Origin: Chitinophaga filiformis
GTDB lineage: Bacteria > Bacteroidota > Bacteroidia > Chitinophagales > Chitinophagaceae
Direction of reading: 5' to 3'
Length of the DNA stretch: 64,000 nucleotides
NCBI RefSeq assembly: GCF_900102545.1
Contig: NZ_FNBN01000002.1
Span: 1,462,264-1,526,263 of the forward strand
Part shown: piece by piece, positions 53,728 to 63,125 of the stretch
How positions within the stretch are numbered: the stretch's first letter is position 1
Layout of the letters: each line of letters opens with the position of its first letter
The notes under the pieces: model-generated
What the model saw: only the letters and a program-made list of their open reading frames with translations
Databases searched by the model: none
What the model was told of the DNA's origin: nothing
Program-made: the position numbers and the translations under genes

Positions 53728-53768
53728 GCAAAAAAAACTCCCCAGGCCCTGGTAAGCAGTGAGGAGTT
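53728..53768 (-). terminator. Minus-strand terminator-like hairpin between fecR and susC
   Basis: Outer stem AACTCC (53736-53741) with GGAGTT (53763-53768), inner stem CCAGG (53742-53746) with CCTGG (53748-53752). On the minus strand it is followed by a run of eight T residues. No leftward gene ends here, so it may terminate an antisense RNA started inside susC, or be a leader structure on the plus strand. Confidence 0.45.
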
Positions 53769-53809
53769 CCGAGTAAAAACTTTTATCATTTTTAAACGTC
53801 AGTAAAGTT

Positions 53810-56800
53810 ATGTCAAAAGTCCTGCTTTTGCAAAAGGGGACGCATTGTCCCATTCGTAAACAGAGAGTCCAACTATTGTTTCTTATGCGTTTAAGTCTGT
53901 GTGTGTGTGCATTGTTCGCTTTGAGCCTGAACTTATTTGCAACTGGTCTTGTTTCCGGACAAAGCATCACCAGCACCGTTATCACTTTTGAAGTGCACAA
54001 TGAAAATCTGAAAGCATCTATTGAAAAGCTGCAACAAGCGTCCGGCTTCAGTATCTTCTATTCCTCTACCCTGTTGAATACAGACAGGAAAGTGAACGTG
54101 GAAAAGGCTTCCCGGACCGTAGCGCGGACCCTGGACCTCTTACTGCAGGGTACCAACCTGACCTATATCGAAAAAGGCAATAAAGTGATCCTGCAGGAGA
54201 AAAAACAGCCCGCTCCCGTTCTGGCACCTGTTGATGCTGATGATAAAAAGCTTACCGGTATGGTTACCGATGAACAGGGCAACCCTGTTCCCGGAGTAAC
54301 GGTACGGTTAAAAAACAACAGCCGGCATACTGCCACTGATCAGAACGGGCACTATTCCATTGACGTGGCGGAAAATGATATTCTCCTGTTCAGCTATATC
54401 GGTTACACCACCGAAGAGATCTTCGTAGGCGGTAAAACCTCCCTTGTGGTAAGGTTAAAACCTACCTATAGCAACCTGAATGAGGTGCAGGTGATCGGTT
54501 ACGGCAGTACCACCAAAAGAAGTAATACAGGAGCGGTAAGCTCCATTACAGCACAGGAGATTTCCCGGCAAACGGTAACCAACCCTTTAACAGCCTTACA
54601 GGGTCATATTGCTGGTATGCAGATCACCCAGGACAACGGCTTGCCCGGCGGAGGTATCCGTGTACAGATACGCGGTTTAAACACTGCGTCTGCAGGCTTC
54701 GTTCCGCTGTATGTCGTAGACGGTGTGCCTTTCACACTGTTCAATGGCGGTCAGCCTACTTCCGATGCACTGAATGCATACGGTATTTCCGGCGCCAGCG
54801 GCAGCATCAGCCCTTTCAGCGTCATCAATCCTGAAGATATTGAGCGTATCGATGTACTGAAAGATGCAGACGCCACCGCCATCTATGGTTCCAGAGGCTC
54901 CAATGGCGTGGTGCTGATCACCACCAAAAAAGGGGCGCATAGCAAAACACAGGTCAACGTGAATGTTTATCACAGTCTGGGTACTGTGAACCACTATATC
55001 CCTATGATGAACACACAGGAGTACCTGCAAATGCGCCGGGACGCTTTCGCCAATTCCGGTGTTACTCCGAATGCCAGCAATGCCAAAGACCTGACCGTAT
55101 GGGATCAGAATGCCTATACCGACTGGCAGAAATGGGCTTTGGGTGGTACCGCGCATACGACTAATGCAACGGCTTCCATCTCCGGTGGTAATGCGCAGAA
55201 CAGCTTCCTGTTCAGCTCTACCTACCGTAAGGAGGGCACTGTATTCCCCGGCGACTTCGGTGCAAATAATTACTCCGGAAGACTGAACGCCACTCATAGC
55301 AGTCTGAATGGTAAATTCAGTATCGGCTTCGCTGGAAACTATGCCTATATGGGCAGCAATATGCCTGTTGTGGACATTTCCAATATCTACACGCTTCCCA
55401 CAAACTTTCCACTGTATACCAGCGATGGTAAAGTGAACTGGGAGATAGGCAGCAATCCCCTGGCCTACCTGATGCAAAAGTCAAATGCATCGACCACCAA
55501 TCTCCTCACTAACCTGAACCTGGGTTATAAAGTAACAAAGGAACTGACACTGAAAGCCAACCTGGGATACAGCCTGACGAGATTACAGCAGACCAATGCC
55601 GTCCCTGCGAGGTCCGTCAACTCTACCAGAACCAGCGACAATAAGCTGAATTATGCCGACAACCAGAATGGCAACTATATCATAGAGCCATTTGCAGAGT
55701 ATAACAAAATGATCAGCAAGGGTAAGCTGCTGGTAGTAGCCGGGGCTACTTTCCAACAGAATAAATCCACCGGTATTTCCCTCGCCGGCAGCAATTACAG
55801 TAATGAGTCCCTGTTAAATTCCATCAGCAGCGCAGGTACTGTAACAGTGCAGAGCAATAACTATTCGCTATATAAATACTCCGCTGTATTCGCCAGGGTG
55901 AATTACAACTGGCAGGACAAATATCTGCTGGACGGTACTTTCAGAAGAGATGGTTCCTCCCGCTTTGGTCCCTCCCACCGCTTCGGTAATTTCGGTGCAA
56001 TAGGTGCAGCCTGGATCTTTACGCAGGAAGATTTCATGCGCTCACTGCCCGTACTGAGCTTTGGTAAACTGCGTGCCAGCTATGGGGTAACTGGTAATGA
56101 CCAGATCAGCAATTACCAGTACAACGCATTATACAGCGGTGGCGGTTCTTTTTATGCTTACATGGGATCTTCCATCCTGGTGCCCAGCACCATTGCCAAT
56201 CCAAACCTCCATTGGGAAAGTACCCGCAAGACAGACATCGCACTGGAACTGGGCTTCTTTAAAGACAGGATATTGCTCAAAACAGATTTCTATAACAACC
56301 GTTCTACCGACCTGCTGGTATACGTAGGAACAGCTGGTCAGACGGGTATTACGGCTTACACCGGTAACCTGCCTGCCGTAGTGCAGAACAGGGGCTGGGA
56401 GTTTGAACTGAACACCACCAATGTCAGCACGCGCGACTTCCGGTGGACGACATCCTTCAATCTGACACTGAATAAGAACAGGCTGAAATCATTCCCTGAC
56501 CTGGCTTCTTCTTCCTATGCTTCCACTTATGTGATCGGCTATCCGATCGATGTGGCAAAGCGTTATCATTTCCAGGGAGTAGATCCTGCAACAGGATTGC
56601 CGCTTATCCAGGACCTGGATAAGGATGGGGCCATTTCCTTCTCAACGGATATGATACCCATGAAAACCGGTACGCCTTATTATGGTGGCTTGTCCAACAG
56701 CCTGTCCTACAAAGGCTTCAGCCTGGATTTCACCTTCCAGTTCAATCATCGCTATGGTTATATCAACAATACCCTGACCTCAGTTTACAGTCCTTACGGT

Positions 56801-57187
56801 TCTGGTTATACTAACCAGAGCACTGCCATACTGGACCGCTGGAAGAAGGCAGGCGATAATGCACCTTTCCCCGCAGCAGCTACTACGAATAACAATGCTT
56901 ATTCTTATCTGGCATCTTCTGACTATAACTGGGGCAATGCATCCTTCATCAAGTTCAAGACCCTCAGTCTTACCTATGCATTGCCTGCCGATTGGCTGAA
57001 ACAGGCGAGGATCTCCTCTGCATCTGTATATGCCAGGGCGCAGAACCTGTTCACCTGGGCGAAACAAAAGTATACGCTTGATCCGGAAACAACGGTACCC
57101 GGTACAGGCTCCAACCTTGGAACGGGCCAGTATATTGCTTTCCCGCAGTTACGCACTATTGCAGTCGGACTTAATTTAACACTCTAA
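53810..57187 (+). CDS. SusC/RagA TonB-dependent transporter with STN domain
   Basis: 1125 residues. A long basic leader (MSKVLLLQKG...RKQRVQ) precedes the signal helix (LMRLSLCVCALFALSLNLFA). The STN domain is at about 60-120 (FEVHNENLKASIEKLQQ, GTNLTYIEKGNKVIL). It is followed by a carboxypeptidase-regulatory-like domain (LTGMVTDEQGNPVPGVTVRL), the motif NEVQVIGYGSTTKR, the plug (QIRGLNTASAGFVPLYVVDG; DIERIDVLKDADATAIYGSR) and the barrel. A start at 53885 is possible. The plug has an insertion after VVDG (FTLFNGGQPTSDALNAYGIS). The substrate is unknown, since no CAZyme follows; the next genes encode SusD and a thioredoxin-like protein. Confidence 0.94.
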   Translation: MSKVLLLQKGTHCPIRKQRVQLLFLMRLSLCVCALFALSLNLFATGLVSGQSITSTVITFEVHNENLKASIEKLQQASGFSIFYSSTLLNTDRKVNVEKASRTVARTLDLLLQGTNLTYIEKGNKVILQEKKQPAPVLAPVDADDKKLTGMVTDEQGNPVPGVTVRLKNNSRHTATDQNGHYSIDVAENDILLFSYIGYTTEEIFVGGKTSLVVRLKPTYSNLNEVQVIGYGSTTKRSNTGAVSSITAQEISRQTVTNPLTALQGHIAGMQITQDNGLPGGGIRVQIRGLNTASAGFVPLYVVDGVPFTLFNGGQPTSDALNAYGISGASGSISPFSVINPEDIERIDVLKDADATAIYGSRGSNGVVLITTKKGAHSKTQVNVNVYHSLGTVNHYIPMMNTQEYLQMRRDAFANSGVTPNASNAKDLTVWDQNAYTDWQKWALGGTAHTTNATASISGGNAQNSFLFSSTYRKEGTVFPGDFGANNYSGRLNATHSSLNGKFSIGFAGNYAYMGSNMPVVDISNIYTLPTNFPLYTSDGKVNWEIGSNPLAYLMQKSNASTTNLLTNLNLGYKVTKELTLKANLGYSLTRLQQTNAVPARSVNSTRTSDNKLNYADNQNGNYIIEPFAEYNKMISKGKLLVVAGATFQQNKSTGISLAGSNYSNESLLNSISSAGTVTVQSNNYSLYKYSAVFARVNYNWQDKYLLDGTFRRDGSSRFGPSHRFGNFGAIGAAWIFTQEDFMRSLPVLSFGKLRASYGVTGNDQISNYQYNALYSGGGSFYAYMGSSILVPSTIANPNLHWESTRKTDIALELGFFKDRILLKTDFYNNRSTDLLVYVGTAGQTGITAYTGNLPAVVQNRGWEFELNTTNVSTRDFRWTTSFNLTLNKNRLKSFPDLASSSYASTYVIGYPIDVAKRYHFQGVDPATGLPLIQDLDKDGAISFSTDMIPMKTGTPYYGGLSNSLSYKGFSLDFTFQFNHRYGYINNTLTSVYSPYGSGYTNQSTAILDRWKKAGDNAPFPAAATTNNNAYSYLASSDYNWGNASFIKFKTLSLTYALPADWLKQARISSASVYARAQNLFTWAKQKYTLDPETTVPGTGSNLGTGQYIAFPQLRTIAVGLNLTL

Positions 57188-57198
57188 AAGAACCGGAC

Positions 57199-58575
57199 AT
57201 GAGCGATAAAACAAACACTTTGAAATATATAACACTGGCATTGCTGCTGATCAACAGCCTGCTGTTTTCTTCCTGCGAAAAATTTGTGGATATAGACAAG
57301 GCGCCTAACCAGCTGCCGGCAGCGGATGCTTTTAAGGAAGATGGCACTGCCACCAGCGCTGTACTGGCAATGTATTCCTATTATAATACAAGCGGCAGTC
57401 TGCCTTACTTAACATTTGCAGGCGGTATAGAAGCCGACGATATACTGTATACCTATGCTACAAGCACTCCTACTATGAATGAATTCCAGCAGTCGGTAGT
57501 CAGTCCTGGCAATGGTACCCTTACCTCCTATCTCTGGATATATCCATATGGCGTTATCAGGCAGGCCAACCTGGCTATTGAAGGACTGAAAGCCAGCACT
57601 ACCCTCACTCCTTCCCTGCAAACGCAGTTACTGGGAGAAGCTTATTTCTTCCGTGCATTTAACTATTTCTACCTGGTGAATTACTTCGGAGCTGTGCCAC
57701 TGGTATTGAGTTCTGATGTAATGGAAACAGGCAGCCTGCCACGCACCGGTGTTGATTCAGTATGGGCACAGATCATCAGCGACCTGAAAACAGCAGAAGC
57801 ATCCCTTCCTGCCGCCTATACCGGCACTTTAAGGACCAGGGTAAACAAGTATGCTGCCAGCGCCCTCCTGGCCCGTGCATACCTGTACAGGGAAGACTGG
57901 CAGAATGCAATTACTTATAGCACTGAAGTGATCGGGGCTGGTACTTACAGCCTGCCGGTACCTGACAGTGCATTTCTAAATGTCAGCAATGAAGTGATCT
58001 TACAATACGGTACTACCACTGGCTACTCTTTCATGGGTAGCAACTACCGCACAAGCAGCAGTACAGGTATTCCTAACTATTACCTGTATCCGTCTACAGC
58101 CAGCGCTTTCGACAGCGGCGATAAAAGGAGAACAGCCTGGGTAGACAGCGTAATATCAGGTACTACTACTACTTACCGTATCAACAAGTATAAACTCGCA
58201 ACTGCCACAGCAGGTAATGAATACAATGTGATATTACGCCTCGCGGAACAATACCTGATCCGTGCAGAAGCCAATGCACAGCTGAAAAACCTGGATGCCG
58301 CGGCGGCAGACCTGAACGCAGTACGTACCCGCGCAGGACTGGACAACACCACTGCTGCTACACAAGATGCGCTGCTGGCCGCTGTTGCGAAGGAAAGGAA
58401 AGTGGAGCTGTTTGGTGAATTTGCGCATCGCTGGTTTGATCTGAAACGTACCGGCAAGGTGAATGAAGTAATTAGTGCGATCAAATCCAACTGGGTATCT
58501 ACAGCAGCATTACTACCTATACCCGCCACTGAAATAGCGAAGAACAAGGCCCTCAAACAAAATGATGGTTACTAA
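57199..58575 (+). CDS. SusD/RagB family substrate-binding lipoprotein
   Basis: 458 residues. The signal ends in LFSSC (lipoprotein), then EKFVDIDKAPNQLPAADAFKE and the SusD core (LGEAYFFRAFNYFYLVNYFGAVPLV; ARAYLYREDWQNAI). The C-terminus has LNAVRTRAGLD, ERKVELFGEFAHRWFDLKRT and LLPIPATEIAKNKALKQN. It follows susC by 11 bases. It is shorter than the other two SusD proteins here, and the absence of glycoside hydrolases nearby suggests a ligand other than a polymeric glycan. Confidence 0.93.
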   Translation: MSDKTNTLKYITLALLLINSLLFSSCEKFVDIDKAPNQLPAADAFKEDGTATSAVLAMYSYYNTSGSLPYLTFAGGIEADDILYTYATSTPTMNEFQQSVVSPGNGTLTSYLWIYPYGVIRQANLAIEGLKASTTLTPSLQTQLLGEAYFFRAFNYFYLVNYFGAVPLVLSSDVMETGSLPRTGVDSVWAQIISDLKTAEASLPAAYTGTLRTRVNKYAASALLARAYLYREDWQNAITYSTEVIGAGTYSLPVPDSAFLNVSNEVILQYGTTTGYSFMGSNYRTSSSTGIPNYYLYPSTASAFDSGDKRRTAWVDSVISGTTTTYRINKYKLATATAGNEYNVILRLAEQYLIRAEANAQLKNLDAAAADLNAVRTRAGLDNTTAATQDALLAAVAKERKVELFGEFAHRWFDLKRTGKVNEVISAIKSNWVSTAALLPIPATEIAKNKALKQNDGY

Positions 58576-58606
58576 TTAATCTATTCACTTTCATCTAAAC
58601 TGTTTT

Positions 58607-59953
58607 ATGCAGATAACTCACAGACTACTATTTACCGGCGCATTATCTCTGTCGGCAGTACTCGCAACAGCACAGGATAAAAATGCACTGACGACCGAAA
58701 AGGATTACCAGGAAGCTTCCAGGGCCGCTTATAAAAACAATAACTCCAGCAAGGGAGACTCATTGGTAGAAGTAGCTATCGCCCGTTTTCCCAAAGGCGC
58801 CTTTGCCCGCAACGACTTTTATAATAAGCAGGTCAACAAACAGATGCCTTCCGCAGAAAAGCTGAAAGTCTACAACAAATGGATCAAAGCATTTCCGGAG
58901 CCGAAAGATAGTCCTGATATCGTATACGACTATGCCCGTTCAGGCATATCCTGGTCTTATGCAGAAGAGAACAATCCGAAGCAGAACCAGGCATGGATCA
59001 ATAAGATCAAATCGCAGGAGTATCGTGCTGTCATAGAAGTACATGATGGCACACGATTCCTGGGCCATAAGGATACTGTTACCGCAGAAAAGCTGATAAG
59101 GGCAGGCGTGGCTGATGCAGAAAAGTCCTATCCTCTCAGCAAAAATCCAATGGCAAAGGGCGACTATTATTATGCGCTGAATGCACTGTCTACATTGCTA
59201 TACCACGAACGCAAATATGCAGAGGCATTGCAATACGCCAGTATGATCTATAACGGTGGTGGCAACAGGGACAAAGCGGATGTTAAAAAGAACTACGCAC
59301 TGCTCCTGGCGGCCAACAATAAGCCCGATAGCGCGCTGTTACTGCTGACAGAACTGATCAGCAGTGGCGAGGCAGATAACGAAGTGAAAACAAAACTTCC
59401 TGCTATCTATGCATCCGCCAAAGGCAGTGATGCAGGTTATGCTGCATTTGCCGCTGAGCTGGAAGCTACTATGCGCATACATATACAGGACCGGGTGAAA
59501 AAAGAACTGCTCTCTGAAACAGCGCCTGTATTCACCTTGAAAGACCTGGACGGCAATACGGTATCTACCGCAGACCTGAAAGGAAAGATCCTTGTACTTG
59601 ACTTCTGGGCTACCTGGTGCGGTCCCTGCAAACGCTCCTTTCCCGCTATGCAGAAAACGGTGAATAAGTATAAGAATGATCCGAATGTGAAGTTCCTGTT
59701 TATAGATACATGGGAAAGAGTAGCTGATCCGTCAAAGGACGTGAAAAAGTTCATCGGAGATAATAATTATACCTTCCAGGTACTACTGGATGATAAAACA
59801 ACTGGTGTGGTAAGCCAGTTTAAAGTGCGTGGCATTCCGGCTAAGTTCATCATTGACGGAGCAGGCAATACCCGTTTTAAACTAACCGGTTTCAGTGGCG
59901 GAGATGATGCAGCAGTAGAAGAATTATCTGCCATGATAGAGATGATCAGATAG
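58607..59953 (+). CDS. Secreted TlpA/AhpC-like thioredoxin-domain protein
   Basis: 448 residues with a signal peptide (to about ATAQ, residue 23). The first ~290 residues are helical and TPR-like (DYQEASRAAYKNN, YALNALSTLLYHERKYAEAL). Residues ~305-445 form a TlpA-like thioredoxin domain with WATWCGPCKRSF (Cys338, Cys341) and cis-proline in VRGIPAKF. It probably reduces or isomerises disulfides in the periplasm or supports the SusC/SusD pair; many Chitinophagaceae transport loci end with such a gene. It is the last gene of the ECF-controlled operon and is followed by a hairpin terminator. Confidence 0.92.
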   Translation: MQITHRLLFTGALSLSAVLATAQDKNALTTEKDYQEASRAAYKNNNSSKGDSLVEVAIARFPKGAFARNDFYNKQVNKQMPSAEKLKVYNKWIKAFPEPKDSPDIVYDYARSGISWSYAEENNPKQNQAWINKIKSQEYRAVIEVHDGTRFLGHKDTVTAEKLIRAGVADAEKSYPLSKNPMAKGDYYYALNALSTLLYHERKYAEALQYASMIYNGGGNRDKADVKKNYALLLAANNKPDSALLLLTELISSGEADNEVKTKLPAIYASAKGSDAGYAAFAAELEATMRIHIQDRVKKELLSETAPVFTLKDLDGNTVSTADLKGKILVLDFWATWCGPCKRSFPAMQKTVNKYKNDPNVKFLFIDTWERVADPSKDVKKFIGDNNYTFQVLLDDKTTGVVSQFKVRGIPAKFIIDGAGNTRFKLTGFSGGDDAAVEELSAMIEMIR

Positions 59954-59977
59954 ACGACGTTAAACCTACAATCATAG

Positions 59978-60013
59978 CAAGAGGCTATCCGGATAATACC
60001 AGATAGCCTCTTG
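59978..60013 (+). terminator. Terminator of the second ECF-controlled operon
   Basis: A 12-bp perfect stem (CAAGAGGCTATC, 59978-59989, with its complement at 60002-60013) and a 12-base loop. The following T content is modest (TCGTAATTCC). Confidence 0.65.
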
Positions 60014-60070
60014 TCGTAATTCCCCCCCTGTTAGTCCAATTTCCCCACCCTCTCTTTTTGTATTCCGGGC

Positions 60071-60078
60071 TATGTTTG
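60071..60078 (+). promoter_or_regulatory. -7 element of the alpha/beta hydrolase gene
   Basis: TATGTTTG, an exact TAnnTTTG match, 22 bases before the ATG at 60100. The -33 box is not clear at 19-21 bases. Confidence 0.4.
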
Positions 60079-60099
60079 CAATATCAAAAAGATATTCAA

Positions 60100-60984
60100 A
60101 TGAAAACAATACACGCAGCCAGAGCTATTTTACTGGCCTTACTGATCCTCATTACTACTGTTATGAATGCGGGTGCACAGAAGGCGCCTGCAGGCCCTAA
60201 AACCTTAAAATCATCGGGTTATGCACCTGTTAATGGCCTTAAACTCTATTATGAGATACATGGGGAAGGACAGCCGCTGGTACTGCTGCATGGCGCCTAT
60301 ATGACCATAGATCTTAACTGGTCGCAACTGATACCGGAACTGGCAAAGACACACAAAGTAATTGCACTGGAAATGCAGGGCCATGGTCACACTGCTGATA
60401 TTGACCGGCCAGTTACCTTTCAAAACCTGGCGGATGATGTAGCAGGTTTGTTACAATACCTGAAGATAGATAGTGCCGATGTATTGGGTTACAGCCTGGG
60501 CGGATCGGTTGCCTATGCATTGGCGATACAGCATCCTGCCATGGTGAAGAAGCTGGTACTCGTGTCTACTGTATACAAATATCATGGCTGGCAGAAGGAA
60601 GTAACAGATGCCTTCCAGACTTTCAAACCAGAGTTCTTTGATCAGACACCCTTGAAAACAGCTTATGAAAAAGTAGCGCCTGATCCCGGGCATTGGAGAG
60701 CTTTCCTCTCCAAATATATGGAGTATGGTAAACAGGATTATGACTTTGGCGCAGATAAAGTGAAGGCGATCAAATCACCCATTCTGTTCATCATGGGAGA
60801 TAACGACGGTGTATCGCTGGAGCACAAGGCAGAAATGTATCGTGCAGCTGGTGGCGGTGTTTCCGGGGATATGGCCGGATTGCCAAAATCACAGCTGGCG
60901 ATCCTACCGGGCACTACGCATGTGACCCTGATGATGGATACACCGAAACTGCTTTCATTCATCAACCCTTTCCTGGGCAAATAA
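60100..60984 (+). CDS. Secreted alpha/beta hydrolase with Ser nucleophile
   Basis: 294 residues from MKTIHAARAILLALL, with a signal peptide ending NAGAQ (about 27). Alpha/beta hydrolase fold: HGAYMT (64-69) forms the oxyanion region, GYSLGG places the nucleophile at Ser132, FIMGDNDGV supplies the Asp, and LPGTTHVTLM the His. It belongs to the esterase/peroxidase-like group rather than the Asp-nucleophile group seen at 6139-7191. The frame is open upstream to 60058, but that start overlaps the promoter. The gene stands alone; the substrate is unknown. Confidence 0.88.
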   Translation: MKTIHAARAILLALLILITTVMNAGAQKAPAGPKTLKSSGYAPVNGLKLYYEIHGEGQPLVLLHGAYMTIDLNWSQLIPELAKTHKVIALEMQGHGHTADIDRPVTFQNLADDVAGLLQYLKIDSADVLGYSLGGSVAYALAIQHPAMVKKLVLVSTVYKYHGWQKEVTDAFQTFKPEFFDQTPLKTAYEKVAPDPGHWRAFLSKYMEYGKQDYDFGADKVKAIKSPILFIMGDNDGVSLEHKAEMYRAAGGGVSGDMAGLPKSQLAILPGTTHVTLMMDTPKLLSFINPFLGK

Positions 60985-60995
60985 TATCAGTAAGA

Positions 60996-61027
60996 GAAAT
61001 AGCCTGTTGCTAATAGCAGGCTATTTC
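60996..61027. terminator. Bidirectional terminator between hydrolase and acyltransferase genes
   Basis: An 11-bp perfect stem (GAAATAGCCTG, 60996-61006, with its complement at 61017-61027) and a 10-base loop. The right arm overlaps the stop codon of the leftward acyltransferase gene. T content on either side is modest. Confidence 0.6.
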
Positions 61028-62118
61028 CATTTATCAGAAAAGTACTTCCTTACCGGAGTATCATAAAACACCATTACAAGATAGGCAAAAGCCATCAGCA
61101 CAATAAGCCCACAGATCACTATCCAGCTAATAGTAGCCATGTCCGGTTTATTTTGCTGGTAATAATGCAAAAACGCAAACATGACTGCATAGTGTGTCAT
61201 GTATAGCGGATAAGAGATCTTTCCTGAAAAATTGCATATTCCTTCCATGCGTGGGCTGAGTCGTGAACCTGCTCCCAGTGCTATCAACAGCGGAAAGTAA
61301 AAGACTACGACCAGCACTTCCGCCAGCCAGTTCAGCTTAAACCAGGGCATCAGTAAGGCGGCCAGCAGCAGGACAGTAAGCCCTGTAAAACCCAGCTTAT
61401 TTTTAATAATGAAATGGTAACGATATACCAGCATCCCCGCCAGGAAGGAGAATGATATGCGTGCAGCACCATGCCAGAAAGTATCTTTCCCCCAGCCTCC
61501 CATCACATTGCCCGCACTATGACCTGCGTAGGCAAGACATGCGGCAGCTACGACAGCCAGCCCCAGAAGGATGCGTTTATCCAGTCGCCATAATATGATG
61601 CCATACACAATATTCGCCACATACTCCCAAAACAATGACCAGGCGGGTGCGTTCATACCAAACAGGTTAAAAAACCTGTCTTCCATTACAGGAAAAGGTA
61701 TCACCAATATTGACATCAGAAATATCAATGCGATTTTACCTGCGGAATAAGCAGGCGCTGCCGCTGCAAAAGGATCAAAGAGGAACGACAGTAGTCCGAG
61801 AACAGATCCCAGCACCACCAGGGGGTGTAAGCGGATAAGCCTCGCCCGGAAGAACTTTCCGGTTCCCATCTTTTCGATACGATCATCATAAGCATAGGCA
61901 ATCACAAAACCGCTCAGGCAAAAGAAGAAGTCTACCGCCAGGAATCCGTGCCCTGCAAAATTCTTACTGTAATCGGTATATACTATCTCAAGAAAGTGAA
62001 ATATCACCACTACTATAGCGGCAATGCCTCTCAGACCATCCAGTATTTCAAAATGTTGTTTTGTTGTTTTTAATTGATCTGTCCCCGTTTTCGGTGCCTC
62101 AACTGTTGCCGTTTCCAT
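61021..62118 (-). CDS. Acyltransferase-3 family membrane protein
   Basis: 365 residues, about 10 transmembrane helices. The N-terminal signature is ILDGLRGIAAIVVVIFHFLEI, then GHGFLAVDFFFCLSGFVIAYAYDDR and FFRARLIRLHPLVVLGS. It probably O-acylates a surface glycan or lipid. It is only distantly similar to the acyltransferase at 50509-51699. The cytoplasmic N-terminal ~25 residues are polar (ETATVEAPKTGTDQLKTT). It is divergent from the AraC-type regulator gene. Confidence 0.9.
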   Translation of the reverse strand: METATVEAPKTGTDQLKTTKQHFEILDGLRGIAAIVVVIFHFLEIVYTDYSKNFAGHGFLAVDFFFCLSGFVIAYAYDDRIEKMGTGKFFRARLIRLHPLVVLGSVLGLLSFLFDPFAAAAPAYSAGKIALIFLMSILVIPFPVMEDRFFNLFGMNAPAWSLFWEYVANIVYGIILWRLDKRILLGLAVVAAACLAYAGHSAGNVMGGWGKDTFWHGAARISFSFLAGMLVYRYHFIIKNKLGFTGLTVLLLAALLMPWFKLNWLAEVLVVVFYFPLLIALGAGSRLSPRMEGICNFSGKISYPLYMTHYAVMFAFLHYYQQNKPDMATISWIVICGLIVLMAFAYLVMVFYDTPVRKYFSDKWK

Positions 62119-62210
62119 ATTGTGAAATTAGTAAGCGGGCAAAATAATCATCAGCAACTAAATATACAAGCCCTTTGTGCTGATTGGCGGAATATGATGA
62201 TATTCTCACG

Positions 62211-63059
62211 ATGCTTTATTATTTTTGGGCAAAAATCCTATTGGGTATTCCCGCCAACATACAGCTGCTATATAAGCCGGTACAGCCATCTGTCAGGAGT
62301 TCAACTGAAGATGTCGTTTACCGGGAATATGTCCCGCATGCACAATTACGGAATATCATCTACTGCTACTGGCAATTAAAAACCACGCAGCCACTCAGCA
62401 ATGAGTTCATCTACCGGGTAGTGGCCGACGGCTGTATTGACATGTACTTTGAACCTGGTAATCCATCGGAAAACTATGTAATGGGTTTTAGCAGTAAGTA
62501 TACGGAATTTTCATTGGGAAACAGCTTTCATTATGTGGGCGTACGTTTCCTTCCAACGATGTTTCCTCAATTGTTCCGCATCAATGCGGCTGAGCTCAGC
62601 AACAGGTATGAGGCTTTAAATGCTGTGGCACCCCGACTATCGCGTTTCATACAGGAAAACTTTCATAGCCAGCTTTCCATGAGCAATATAGTACGCATGC
62701 TGGATAACTGGTTTTTACAATTATCGGGAACAGTAAACTTTAATGCAGACAACAGGCTGTATGAAGCTCTGGATATTATTTTAAAGAACGCCGGCATGAT
62801 ACATCTTGAAAACGATATCAATACCGGCATCAGTCCCCGTCAACTACGCCGGTTGTTTGAAAACTATATCGGCGATACACCAAAAACTTTCAGCAAGATT
62901 GTACGGTTTCAGCAGATACTTCGCGCGAAACCTTCCGTACAAAGCCTTCGCCGGAATAAACTGTTCTTCGATGCCGGTTATCATGACCAGGCACACTTTA
63001 TAAAAGAATTTAAGCACCTGTATGGCATCACTCCGGCCAAGGCATTCGAGAGGGAATAA
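62211..63059 (+). CDS. AraC-family transcriptional regulator
   Basis: 282 residues from the ATG at 62211; an in-frame TTG at 62184 is an unlikely alternative. An N-terminal cupin-like effector region (about 20-170: YREYVPHAQLRNIIYCYWQL, RVVADGCIDMYFE, FHYVGVRFLPTMFP) is of the DUF6597 type. It is followed by an AraC helix-turn-helix domain (about 185-280: ISPRQLRRLFENYIGDTPKTF, KLFFDAGYHDQAHFIKEFKHLYGITP). Downstream, 66 bases away, is the VOC protein gene, which it may regulate together with the divergent acyltransferase gene. Confidence 0.9.
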   Translation: MLYYFWAKILLGIPANIQLLYKPVQPSVRSSTEDVVYREYVPHAQLRNIIYCYWQLKTTQPLSNEFIYRVVADGCIDMYFEPGNPSENYVMGFSSKYTEFSLGNSFHYVGVRFLPTMFPQLFRINAAELSNRYEALNAVAPRLSRFIQENFHSQLSMSNIVRMLDNWFLQLSGTVNFNADNRLYEALDIILKNAGMIHLENDINTGISPRQLRRLFENYIGDTPKTFSKIVRFQQILRAKPSVQSLRRNKLFFDAGYHDQAHFIKEFKHLYGITPAKAFERE

Positions 63060-63125
63060 ATTGTCCGTTTTTTACAATGTCTGGCATCCTGTTTACCTGA
63101 CCTTTGTGGTATAACTACAAACGAA

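Noticed and set aside
54677..55477. 266-codon leftward frame inside a SusC gene
   Set aside because: It is the shadow of the plug and barrel codons on the opposite strand; there is no promoter or domain.
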